NCBI GenBank assembly: GCA_003218935.1
Contig: QHPA01000104.1
Span: 1-16,744 of the forward strand
From: Verrucomicrobiota bacterium
Lineage (GTDB): Bacteria; Verrucomicrobiota; Verrucomicrobiia; Limisphaerales; AV2
Direction: 5' to 3'
Length of the DNA: 16,744 nt
Shown: positions 6,542 through 13,210 of the stretch, piece by piece
Layout: each line of letters opens with the position of its first letter
How positions within the stretch are numbered: the first letter of the stretch is position 1
Notes under the pieces: generated by a model
Seen by the model: only the letters and a program-made list of their open reading frames with translations
The model's database searches: none
Told to the model about the DNA's origin: nothing
Program-made: the position numbers and the translations under genes

Positions 6542-6658
6542 TCTCATCTTTCCCAAGCCAATCGCTTGAGCTGGAATTGGCACCTGGTCATTGCAGATCG
6601 CGCTGCAACCGGTTGCCGTGGTGTCATCGGGCCAGTCCCTCGACCACTCTGAATGAGA
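6542..6658 (-). promoter_or_regulatory. SAM-I (S-box) riboswitch aptamer
   Basis: Minus-strand sequence matches the conserved S-box core. P1 is TCTCAT (6658-6653) with ATGAGA (6547-6542). Then come CAGAGTGGTCGAGGGA, CTGGCCCGATGA, CACCACGGCAACC, a P3 hairpin TTGCAG/CTGCAA, the GGTGCCAATTCC junction, and a P4 stem CAAGC/GCTTG. These are hallmark S-box elements, including the kink-turn region and the pseudoknot-forming loop. It is the leader of the ThrC-like, sulfur-carrier and NIL genes. With the terminator just downstream it should switch the operon off when S-adenosylmethionine is abundant. A small reading frame crossing it (6544-6858) is not a gene. Confidence 0.95.
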
Positions 6659-6682
6659 CTCGTTCCATCAACGGATGCGGAT

Positions 6683-6711
6683 AGATTGATTTTTAATCCT
6701 GCAACTGTCAA
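6683..6711 (-). promoter_or_regulatory. Candidate promoter of riboswitch operon
   Basis: A perfect TTGACA (-35, 6711-6706) is followed after 17 bases by CAATCT (-10-like, 6688-6683). Transcription would start near 6675, just ahead of the aptamer. The -10 is weak. Confidence 0.5.
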
Positions 6712-6934
6712 ATCATTTTTATTGCAAAACTGAGGCCGGCATCCGACCTGCTCAACCGAGACACGCGGTACGAGCACGAGGGAACTTTCCCGAACGTCAA
6801 TGACGGGGCTATGTCCTGACTTTGGGCTGTCCTCAGGTGCACCCGTCGGCTGAGACATCCGACGTTGCAGTGCATTTTATGACAACCTGCATGACGCGCC
6901 GATTTGTGTTTAGCGACCGTAAAGAATCCAACTT

Positions 6935-7471
6935 GTGAAAGACACTGTTGCAGTCAATGGCGGGCTTGAGCCGTCGCGCGCGGCCAGGAAAGCACTCCGA
7001 AGCAAACCGGCGGCGGTCGCGCAGCGCACCGACCGAGGCACGCTCAATTTACCGAGCGTCGTCCGACGCCGCGATTGTTCGGCTACCATTCTGCTCGTGG
7101 AAGACGATCCCGCGGTACGCGAGTTGATGCGCAAGATTTTGCTCAACGCCTGCTACCAGGTTCTCACCGCCGAGTCTGAGGCGCAGGCGTTGGAAATCTG
7201 GGAACGATTCAACCATCAGATCGATCTGCTGTTGACCGACGTGATGATCCCGCACCGGACCACCGGACTGGAGCTGGCAAAGAAGCTCAAAGCCACGAAG
7301 CCTGATCTGAAGGTCATTTACACGAGCGGTTTCGGCCGTGAAATCTGCGACCGCGATCCGGCGTTGACGGCTTCTTCGTTCCTGCAAAAGCCCTTTACGC
7401 CGGAAGAGCTGATGATCGTGGTGGCTGCCACGTTGGAAACCAAACCAGAATTCATCGGAACGCTGAGCTAG
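6935..7471 (+). CDS. Stand-alone response regulator receiver protein
   Basis: The 178-residue protein has an unstructured basic N-terminal extension of about 48 residues, then one complete receiver (REC) domain and no output domain. Visible residues are the acidic pocket VEDDP (55-59), the phospho-acceptor Asp102 in LLTDVMIP, the switch Thr/Ser in IYTSGF (130-131) and Lys152 in LQKPF. The sequence resembles the receiver domains found at the C-terminus of hybrid histidine kinases, so it may be a phosphorelay shuttle or act by protein interaction. No partner kinase is in the window. It is the only plus-strand gene and is divergent from the riboswitch operon. The start is a GTG at 6935. The receiver itself begins near residue 50, with no ATG upstream of it, so the exact start is uncertain. 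Confidence 0.88.
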   Translation: MKDTVAVNGGLEPSRAARKALRSKPAAVAQRTDRGTLNLPSVVRRRDCSATILLVEDDPAVRELMRKILLNACYQVLTAESEAQALEIWERFNHQIDLLLTDVMIPHRTTGLELAKKLKATKPDLKVIYTSGFGREICDRDPALTASSFLQKPFTPEELMIVVAATLETKPEFIGTLS

Positions 7472-7560
7472 CCCAATTGCCAAAAGAAATTTCCAAAATA
7501 AAACCGATTGTCGAATGCCCAGAGGCACCCCTCACCCTTCCCTCCATGTACCCAGAGGAA

Positions 7561-7595
7561 CATCCGACATCGAATATCCGACATAGAACATCGAA
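7561..7595. repeat. Heptamer tract (catcgaa-like), left arm
   Basis: Five 7-base units read catccga, catcgaa, tatccga, catagaa, catcgaa. The next entry is its inverted counterpart 28 bases later. Confidence 0.75.
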
Positions 7596-7623
7596 TGGCA
7601 GCGCGACTCCTCGCTCACTTCGG

Positions 7624-7658
7624 CGTTCGGTGTTCGATGTTGGACGTTCGATGTTTTC
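7624..7658. repeat. Inverted heptamer tract (tgttcga-like), right arm
   Basis: Units cgttcgg, tgttcga, tgttgga, cgttcga, tgttttc are the reverse-complement type of the tract at 7561-7595, giving a large imperfect hairpin. The 209-base gap 7472-7680 has no gene. Confidence 0.7.
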
Positions 7659-7680
7659 CCTCGGTTCAGGGGTTTGCCCC

Positions 7681-8397
7681 TTAAAACAGCGCGGCGTCCA
7701 TCTTCCACTCGCTGCCGATCCTTTTGATCGGCACAGTCAACTTGGACGACGGTGCGTCTTCCTCAAGGACGACCTCCAGTCCCAACTCGACCTTGTCCGC
7801 GGAAACGACTCTCTTTGCAGCAATGCGGGCGCTTTGAAATCTGGCGCTCATCTGCTTCGCTGATTCATGGAATTGCTCCTCGAACTGGGCATCCATCGCC
7901 TGCCTGATCTCCGGCGAAAAGCAGTTCCGGAAATCATTCCAGTTGCCCGTACGAATCGCCTGGAAATACGTTCGCACGGTGGCTTCCGGGCTGGTGAAAT
8001 CCGGCCCCGCCAGAGCCGAGAGAGTCTCCTTTGTGATGCGGTCAGCCGGTTGCGCACCCGCCGCAAAACCCTTCGCGTCGGCGCGCAGCGGCTGCAGTCG
8101 CTCGTGTACAGCGCGCAACTTTTCAAAATCCGGTTTGCTCTGGCGGAGTTGATGGACCTCGTTGCGAAGTTTGTGAAGGTCGCGGGTTTCGAGGCGCAGT
8201 TTTTCAATCTCCGCATTCTCCGCGCGCAACCGCTCGATCTCCGCATTTTCGCGGGCCAGCCGCCGGACCTCCTCGCTCTCACCGCGCAGTTTTTGATTCT
8301 CCTGATGGACATTCGAGAGCGCGTTGCGTTGAACGAGCGCGCCACACACCGCTGCCGCCAGAAATGCGACCGAAATGATTTCGAGGGGCGGCTTCAT
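7681..8397 (-). CDS. Membrane-anchored coiled-coil protein with NTF2/SnoaL-like domain
   Basis: I do not recognise a named family. The 238-residue protein has one N-terminal membrane segment (about 5-22, LEIISVAFLAAAVCGALV) and then a charged coiled coil (31-86). Its repeat is ten residues, not seven: NAEIERLRAE, NAEIEKLRLE, TRDLHKLRNE. A linker leads to a C-terminal domain (about 130-238) whose TVRTYFQAIRTGNWNDFRNCFSP start resembles SnoaL/NTF2-like cone folds, often used for ligand binding or oligomerisation. With no signal cleavage site the C-terminus probably faces the periplasm. The ATG at 8397 overlaps the stop of the preceding gene by four bases, so the two are translationally coupled. 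The two proteins share the same membrane-plus-coil layout, so they probably arose by duplication and may pair through the coils (inference). Confidence 0.85.
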   Translation of the reverse strand: MKPPLEIISVAFLAAAVCGALVQRNALSNVHQENQKLRGESEEVRRLARENAEIERLRAENAEIEKLRLETRDLHKLRNEVHQLRQSKPDFEKLRAVHERLQPLRADAKGFAAGAQPADRITKETLSALAGPDFTSPEATVRTYFQAIRTGNWNDFRNCFSPEIRQAMDAQFEEQFHESAKQMSARFQSARIAAKRVVSADKVELGLEVVLEEDAPSSKLTVPIKRIGSEWKMDAALF

Positions 8398-9191
8398 TCG
8401 TATGGGCTGCCATCGGGCCGTTTGTTGAGCGGAGTGTACACCTGCTTTCCATCCTTGACGGCGATGGTGAAGGTGCGTCCGAGTCCGATTCCCTGAAACA
8501 CCGAGCCGTCGCTCAAGCCGACATGCCCGTGGATCGGACAACGGGTCAGGAGCACATACGGATTTGTTTCCGACCCGTTTGAGTTCAGGAACTCGTAGCT
8601 GACATTCCGCGGTCCGAACTCATTCCAACTCCTCGCCGCCGTTCGTCCCTTGTCGCCGGGACACACCAGGACCTTTGGCGTGAACAATTCATTGGACATC
8701 GACAACCAGTTCGGCGGGTAAACGTCGCGGTTATCGGTCGCCCAGATTCGGGCTGCCAGACCGATTTGCTTCAAGTTGTTAATGCACTGAATGGAGAGCG
8801 CCTCGACGTTGGGGTCCTCCGCCTGAGCAAAAAAATCCTCGTTCGCGGGCGGCTGTCCGGGTTGTCGCGCCGCGGAGAGCAACTGCTGGTAAATTTCCGC
8901 GCGCATCCGGTCCATTTCCTGCATCTGCGCGCGAAGCTGTGCGACTTCCGCGCGGAGTTGATGCAGCTCGGCAAGGTCCTTGCGCAGCTGCTCCAGTTCC
9001 TGGTGCTCCGCCTGCAGCTTTTGATATTCCGCGTTGTCGCGCCGGAGTTGTTCGAGGTTTTGAGCGGATGCGCGCAGAGTCTCGTTCTCGCGCTTCAGCC
9101 CCACGATTTGATTCGTCTGCACCCCGACCACCAGGATGCAACTGAGGAAAATAACCGCGAAGGAAATGGCCGGGAACCAGCGACGGAGCAA
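8394..9191 (-). CDS. Membrane-anchored coiled-coil protein with pseudopilin-like C-terminal domain
   Basis: The 265-residue protein has an N-terminal membrane segment (about 7-24) and a coiled coil at 31-95 in ten-residue steps (QLRRDNAEYQ, KLQAEHQELE, QLRKDLAELH). The C-terminal domain looks like the H-DG pseudopilin-type domain abundant in Verrucomicrobiota and Planctomycetota: QCINNLKQIGLAARIWATDN (135-154), LVCPGDKG, and a closing RCPIHGHVGLSDGSVF. The usual type IV prepilin leader and adjoining N-terminal helix are absent, so that domain has been placed on a different anchor. The only in-frame start is a TTG at 9191 without a Shine-Dalgarno. An ATG at 9265 has a good AGGA site but is in another frame, so the true N-terminus is uncertain or a frameshift is present. 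The gene is coupled to the next one by a 4-base overlap. Confidence 0.82.
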   Translation of the reverse strand: MLRRWFPAISFAVIFLSCILVVGVQTNQIVGLKRENETLRASAQNLEQLRRDNAEYQKLQAEHQELEQLRKDLAELHQLRAEVAQLRAQMQEMDRMRAEIYQQLLSAARQPGQPPANEDFFAQAEDPNVEALSIQCINNLKQIGLAARIWATDNRDVYPPNWLSMSNELFTPKVLVCPGDKGRTAARSWNEFGPRNVSYEFLNSNGSETNPYVLLTRCPIHGHVGLSDGSVFQGIGLGRTFTIAVKDGKQVYTPLNKRPDGSPYE

Positions 9192-9289
9192 CGTCGTCGT
9201 TTGGAGGCTGCTGACAGGTCCCCCGCCCCGGCCCGATCACAAAGAGTTTCCGCGTGGTCGCTCATGATTGTCCTGTTGCCTGATTAGTC

Positions 9290-9323
9290 GAAGAAAACGC
9301 GTCGCCTGGACAATGTTTTCTTC
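9290..9323. promoter_or_regulatory. Dyad and -10-like site upstream of coiled-coil operon
   Basis: Perfect 9-base inverted repeat gaagaaaac (9290-9298) / gttttcttc (9315-9323). Just upstream on the minus strand is TATAAT (9331-9326). Transcription would start inside the dyad, so it could be an operator or a 5'-UTR hairpin. No convincing -35 is seen. Confidence 0.4.
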
Positions 9324-9382
9324 TAATTATAAAGAGACAAAGGTGAAATCCGTGAATCACGCGCAAGGACGCGAAAGTGGAC

Positions 9383-9443
9383 CGGGAGGGACGGCATGGT
9401 GCCGTCCCATTTGACAAGGGACGCCGGCACGGCGTCCCTCCCG
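9383..9443. repeat. Cloverleaf-like palindromic repeat
   Basis: The outer stem is cgggagggac (9383-9392) / gtccctcccg (9434-9443). Inside are two hairpins: gggacggca-tgg-tgccgtccc (9388-9408) and gggacgcc-ggcac-ggcgtccc (9418-9438). The plan of an outer stem with inner hairpins resembles the elements at 1359-1458 and 1508-1596. Confidence 0.75.
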
Positions 9444-9505
9444 ATGGCGAGGGAAACTGCCGCCGCCGCTCGTGCCCCGGCTGCCGTCAATGGTGGTTCG
9501 GCGCG

Positions 9506-9522
9506 GCACGCGAGCCGCGTGC
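9506..9522. repeat. GC-rich short hairpin
   Basis: Perfect arms gcacgcg / cgcgtgc with an agc loop, in the 9192-9568 gap. Together with the dyad and the 9383-9443 element it accounts for most of this gap; no gene is seen there. Confidence 0.55.
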
Positions 9523-9568
9523 GCTCCCCCAAACGAATTTATGAGATGGTTTGTAGGGTCTAGGATGT

Positions 9569-9919
9569 TCACTCAACAACCAACCTGAAGAACTCGGTTT
9601 GGGCTGAGGGAGAAGTCGTCCAACTGGCGGAGCCGCTGCTTTCAACAAAGTTCGTCTCGCGCAGGGTCCAGGCTCGCAAATCGGTCGAACTTTCCAGTCG
9701 ATAGGATGCACCCGGAATAACTCGCCAGGTTAAGGTTAACACACCCTGCTGCAGCGTGGTGGAGATTTGAATCGAGCCGAGTTGCGCGCTGAGGGCGTTG
9801 CGCAGGAGCAAAAGCGCTTCGGGCGGTTCGGGCGCATCGGGGAATTTAGAAGCGATCACTGATAGCGCACGGTCGCATGCGTCGAGGGCGGCTTTCGGAT
9901 GGCCGTTCTCCGCCAACAT
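9569..9919 (-). pseudogene. C-terminal fragment of the broken Ig-domain gene
   Basis: The frame reads SYPENIGGLSFLARMLAENG.. from about position 9961, preceded in that frame by a stop. It matches the helical segment and C-terminal module of the intact paralogue at 13211-14506: YPTNIGG matches YPENIGG, SPDAPEPPSELLL matches FPDAPEPPEALLL, and YRLETSSDLSGW matches YRLESSTDLRAW. Against that paralogue about 31-32 codons are missing at the junction with the upstream piece and the frame is shifted. The ATG at 9919 has no obvious Shine-Dalgarno, so independent translation is doubtful. The final part is the common verrucomicrobial '..SSDLxxW..FFRL' beta module of secreted proteins. Confidence 0.75.
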
Positions 9920-9933
9920 CCGGGCAAGAAAAC

Positions 9934-10794
9934 TTAATCCACCAATGTTCTCGGGATAGCTTCAGTCAGTGTGGGCGGTTCATCCGTCAATGAGATATTC
10001 ACGGGCACGGAAGTGACTACACCGTGCCAGGCGCCGGGCAGGGTGACATTGGTAGTATTCAACGTGGCTGTCAGATCGTAATCGCCAGCGGCGAGTTGCG
10101 TCGTCTGGTTTGGCCCAAGCCAGAAGAGGAGGACGCCGGGCGAGTCACCAACCAGGGCGAGGACGTCGTTGGTAGGCTGCGTCAATTGAAACGGCCAGTT
10201 GACTGAGACCTCCTGCGAATCCTGGACGTCGAGATTGATTGCGTTGGACCAAGGGCCATTTGTGGCTGCTGTTACTATCGGGGAAGTCGTGCCGAGCAAC
10301 GCGTCAGGATGTACGAGTGACACTTCCATTAGCATCGGCCACCCACGAAACACTTCAGGTTCCAGCGACTGGTTGATCGAGGCGGTTACCTCAAGGCCGG
10401 GCCGCACTCTCAGAACGGCATTTGAACTGGTAATCTCCCCGAAGGCATTAATGACGGTGACAGAGAAAACGGCGCTGTCGTCTTCAAGCTCCGCAGCGGG
10501 GAGCGTGTAGCTGCTGGTGATACTTTCAAAGCTGGGGCTGCCATCACGTTGCCATTGATAAAATAAGGGTTCAGCGCCATCTGCCTGGACTTCAAAAACG
10601 ACTCGTTCGCCTTCGAGCACCGTCCGATCTGCAGGAGCGACGATCAACGTGGGCGGGCCGCTTGCAGCGATGGCGCAAATGAATGAGCCAGCGAGCGCGA
10701 GAAACGTCGTTGGCAAAAAGCGCGAACGCTTGCGCGTGCTCAGGCGCGCAGGCGTTTTTCCGTCGCATTCAATATCTTTTGTGAAGCTCATCAT
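9934..10794 (-). CDS. Exported Ig-like domain protein, truncated by deletion/frameshift
   Basis: 286 residues. A charged N-terminus leads to a hydrophobic export signal (about 24-45, ending CAIAASG). An Ig-like domain follows (about 47-131: PADRTVLEGERVVFEV, YQWQRDG, DDSAVFSVTVINAFG). Then comes a beta-rich domain of unknown function (VFRGWPMLMEV, TNGPWSNAINLDV, AAGDYDLTATLNTTNV) and the frame stops at IPRTLVD. The intact paralogue (13211-14506) continues for about 150 more residues, and that continuation is found here in another frame at 9569-9961. The ATG-ATG at 10794 overlaps the end of the metalloprotease gene by 26 bases, exactly as in the paralogous pair, which supports this start. The shortened protein could still be made and exported, but it lacks the helical and C-terminal parts. 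Confidence 0.8.
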   Translation of the reverse strand: MMSFTKDIECDGKTPARLSTRKRSRFLPTTFLALAGSFICAIAASGPPTLIVAPADRTVLEGERVVFEVQADGAEPLFYQWQRDGSPSFESITSSYTLPAAELEDDSAVFSVTVINAFGEITSSNAVLRVRPGLEVTASINQSLEPEVFRGWPMLMEVSLVHPDALLGTTSPIVTAATNGPWSNAINLDVQDSQEVSVNWPFQLTQPTNDVLALVGDSPGVLLFWLGPNQTTQLAAGDYDLTATLNTTNVTLPGAWHGVVTSVPVNISLTDEPPTLTEAIPRTLVD

Positions 10795-12964
10795 CGAAAT
10801 AAAAGTCGTTGACGCAAATCTGTCTTTTGCAGCCGTCTCGCTTGTGGGCCGTATCCGCATCGCCAAAGCGAGGCCACGGCTTGCCGGGCGCGGGGGCGTT
10901 GGCTTTCGTTCCGGCGGCAGACTCGCAGAAAAGCGTGCGCGAGTGCTGGTCATCCGGGTTGAATTTATAGAAAACGTGCTGGGGATCACCCTCCCAAGGG
11001 TAAACCTCCGCCGCATGATAACGCATAATACAGTCCATGTTTCCACTGTGCTGTCCCTGGCGCTCCCCAACCGTGAGAACCAAGAACTGATTGCTGCGGA
11101 CCGTCGTATAATGTAGAACGAGGATCGAATCCTCGGGCTTTAACAGGACGGTTGAACCGTTTATTGCGTTCTGAAAAACGGACGCTCCGTCAGGATTCAA
11201 AACCTTCACCAAGACGAGGGGAAGAGGAGGATCACTGTCCCCGTGATGATAGACTGCGCATACGTGCCCAAGCTCGTGCGCCACGCTCTCCACACTGAAT
11301 TTACGAGATTGTCCTGGCACTGCAGCGCCATTCGGATCCAGGTCGATTCGGCTATAAGTCGCGGGGGTGCTGATGGTGTTTGTATCGAAGCCCGGCCGGG
11401 TGACGGCCTCGGAAAGACCCTTTTGCTGTGTTCGTCCGCGAAGATAAATCCCATGCTGGTCATGCAGATAAGCGTAATCGTGATTGAAATTCATTCGAGC
11501 ATCCGCGGCCATTTCTCCCCGCCGCAACTTGTGATGCACATCGAGTTGCGAGGCACGGCCAAATTTAATGATTTGCTCTTTCACATCAGCGCCCCCGATT
11601 TGGTCCCGCACGAACAGGTCCTTTACGTCGGGATTGGTCCGAATGTGTTTCTGATTTTCAACAAAGCCCCTGTATTCTTCATACAGGCTGTAACCATCGC
11701 CCTTGTGTGTGTCGCCCACGGGAATGTTGTCCGAATCATCGGTATCAGCCAGACTCCGCACTTGGTGCTGGTCTTTCCAGGCGTCCGCAATTTTTGACGG
11801 TTCCGTGCGTTTCGGAAGCAGGATGTCTTTGGGCTTCGCAGGATCGGATTTGAGGTAGCCAACGATTTCCTTGCCATGGACCGTTGCAGTCACTTTGAGG
11901 TTTCCGTAACCGCCGAAATCGTAGGCGGAGAGTGCGGCCGTGGCCATGGTCAAATCCGGCAGCTTCGTTTCCGCGGCTTTACCGCCATTCAACACCAACA
12001 ATGTCGGATTGCGCTGAGGGTTAAAACGCAGATCGGGTTTGGTATCGCCTTTGCCTTCCGGCGGAAAGTTCAGGCAAACGCCGCGCTCCTTTGAAACCTG
12101 GGTCAGTTCAAACCGAAACTTTTCCGCCTTTGTCGCGGGAACCTCGCCTGAGGTCGTCTGCAGCCGCGTCGTGATATTAAGAGGGGTCCGGCCCTCGTAT
12201 TCGTTCTTTGTGTTCTTTAAGTCGGCTGCGGGAATCCAGTCCTTGTAACCATTGATCTCAACAGCGAGTTCCACTTCCTCAACTTTGGGCACAAGATTCC
12301 AGGTGATTTCGACGGTGCCGGGCACGGCTGTGGCGCCGCCTACGCCGGTGTAAGTAAGGATGCAATCGTCACCACACCTGACGGCGATATCGCAAACATT
12401 ACTCGCGGAATACAGGTATTTGTTGCTGATAACTAATCCGGTTTCGGGCAGCGGGAATGTGGTTGACGCAGGTATGAAGGGCGGTTCTAAACAGGGGATC
12501 GCAACTGCGGTGCCATTGATCATTCCGTCGCCCATGTACGTCGCCCCGAAACCAACGGTGTATGTGTTTTTCGTCAGGTCAACCACGAGGGATCCAGCCG
12601 CATTCGTTGGTCCCAAGGAGCTGAATTGGGCTCCGCTAATCGTGGTGATGAGTGGATTGTTCGGATCAAGCGTCAAGGTGACCCGGTCCTGGATTTGGAA
12701 CTGATTAGGCGGAACCTGACCGGCACCGCCCCAGACGAGGATAGGCTGTGTGAAACCGACTGCCTGAATCAACTCGAGGTCGAATACGACGGAGCGATCA
12801 ACGCTCCAGTCAACGTTGGGGGCGCTGCCGGAACTGGTCAATTTAGTCGTGATGTGCCCCTCCCAGGCAGTGACCGCAAGAAATCGCCGCGGATCCTCCG
12901 CTCCCCAGGCTGTAATCTCGAATTGGGCGAGGACGAGCGCGAGGACGAGGAACCTGCTTTTCAT
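10769..12964 (-). CDS. Secreted metzincin-like metalloprotease (copy 2)
   Basis: 731 residues. The signal peptide MKSRFLVLALVLAQFEITAWGA probably cuts before EDP. Large beta-rich N-terminal regions (25-300) with several Cys precede an Asp-rich EF-hand-like stretch (406-432, ending GDGYSLYEEYRGF). The protease-like core has a zinc motif HELGHVCAVYH (563-573), the HExxHxxxxxH spacing of metzincins with Ala at the usual Gly. A Met-turn-like CIMRY (645-649) follows. The C-terminal part carries Cys and a conserved CVNDFYFDD end. It is paralogous along its length to 14481-16744. I do not recognise a named peptidase family; substrate and activity are unknown. No Shine-Dalgarno is visible; the ATG at 12964 is supported by the matching start of the paralogue. 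Confidence 0.85.
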   Translation of the reverse strand: MKSRFLVLALVLAQFEITAWGAEDPRRFLAVTAWEGHITTKLTSSGSAPNVDWSVDRSVVFDLELIQAVGFTQPILVWGGAGQVPPNQFQIQDRVTLTLDPNNPLITTISGAQFSSLGPTNAAGSLVVDLTKNTYTVGFGATYMGDGMINGTAVAIPCLEPPFIPASTTFPLPETGLVISNKYLYSASNVCDIAVRCGDDCILTYTGVGGATAVPGTVEITWNLVPKVEEVELAVEINGYKDWIPAADLKNTKNEYEGRTPLNITTRLQTTSGEVPATKAEKFRFELTQVSKERGVCLNFPPEGKGDTKPDLRFNPQRNPTLLVLNGGKAAETKLPDLTMATAALSAYDFGGYGNLKVTATVHGKEIVGYLKSDPAKPKDILLPKRTEPSKIADAWKDQHQVRSLADTDDSDNIPVGDTHKGDGYSLYEEYRGFVENQKHIRTNPDVKDLFVRDQIGGADVKEQIIKFGRASQLDVHHKLRRGEMAADARMNFNHDYAYLHDQHGIYLRGRTQQKGLSEAVTRPGFDTNTISTPATYSRIDLDPNGAAVPGQSRKFSVESVAHELGHVCAVYHHGDSDPPLPLVLVKVLNPDGASVFQNAINGSTVLLKPEDSILVLHYTTVRSNQFLVLTVGERQGQHSGNMDCIMRYHAAEVYPWEGDPQHVFYKFNPDDQHSRTLFCESAAGTKANAPAPGKPWPRFGDADTAHKRDGCKRQICVNDFYFDDELHKRY

Positions 12965-13088
12965 GGGAGTTTCGTCTGCTGTTTCACGGGCGCTCCTAGG
13001 TTTTGTCCGGGTCTCGTACCGCAACGACTGCACGCGGGGCGTTGGCTGAAAACGAACCAAGCAGCGTCTCGGGAATGCAGATGCGCTG

Positions 13089-13118
13089 AGAATAGCCAAG
13101 TTCTGCGCGAAAAAGCAA
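13089..13118 (-). promoter_or_regulatory. Candidate promoter of metalloprotease copy 2
   Basis: TTGCTT (13118-13113), 18 bases, then TATTCT (13094-13089). It predicts a leader of about 118 bases before the ATG at 12964. The rest of the 246-base gap (12965-13210) shows no gene and no clear terminator. Confidence 0.45.
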
Positions 13119-13210
13119 GCCCGAAAGTATAGATACCAACGACTACTTCACTGACGGAGTGGAATCATCGTATGACTCGCCCATGACCGCCAGTCAGGCA
13201 CAGCAGGAAG

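Noticed and set aside
6544..6858. 104-residue minus-strand reading frame
   Set aside because: It runs through the SAM-I riboswitch and its promoter; the conserved RNA explains the sequence and the protein looks like nothing.
7665..7680. Hairpin aggggtttgcccct as terminator of the coiled-coil operon
   Set aside because: Only about five base pairs and no U-tract on the relevant strand.
10795..11070. Upstream extension of the broken Ig-domain gene
   Set aside because: It lies within the metalloprotease gene in another frame; the 26-base overlap start matches the paralogous pair and directly precedes the export signal.
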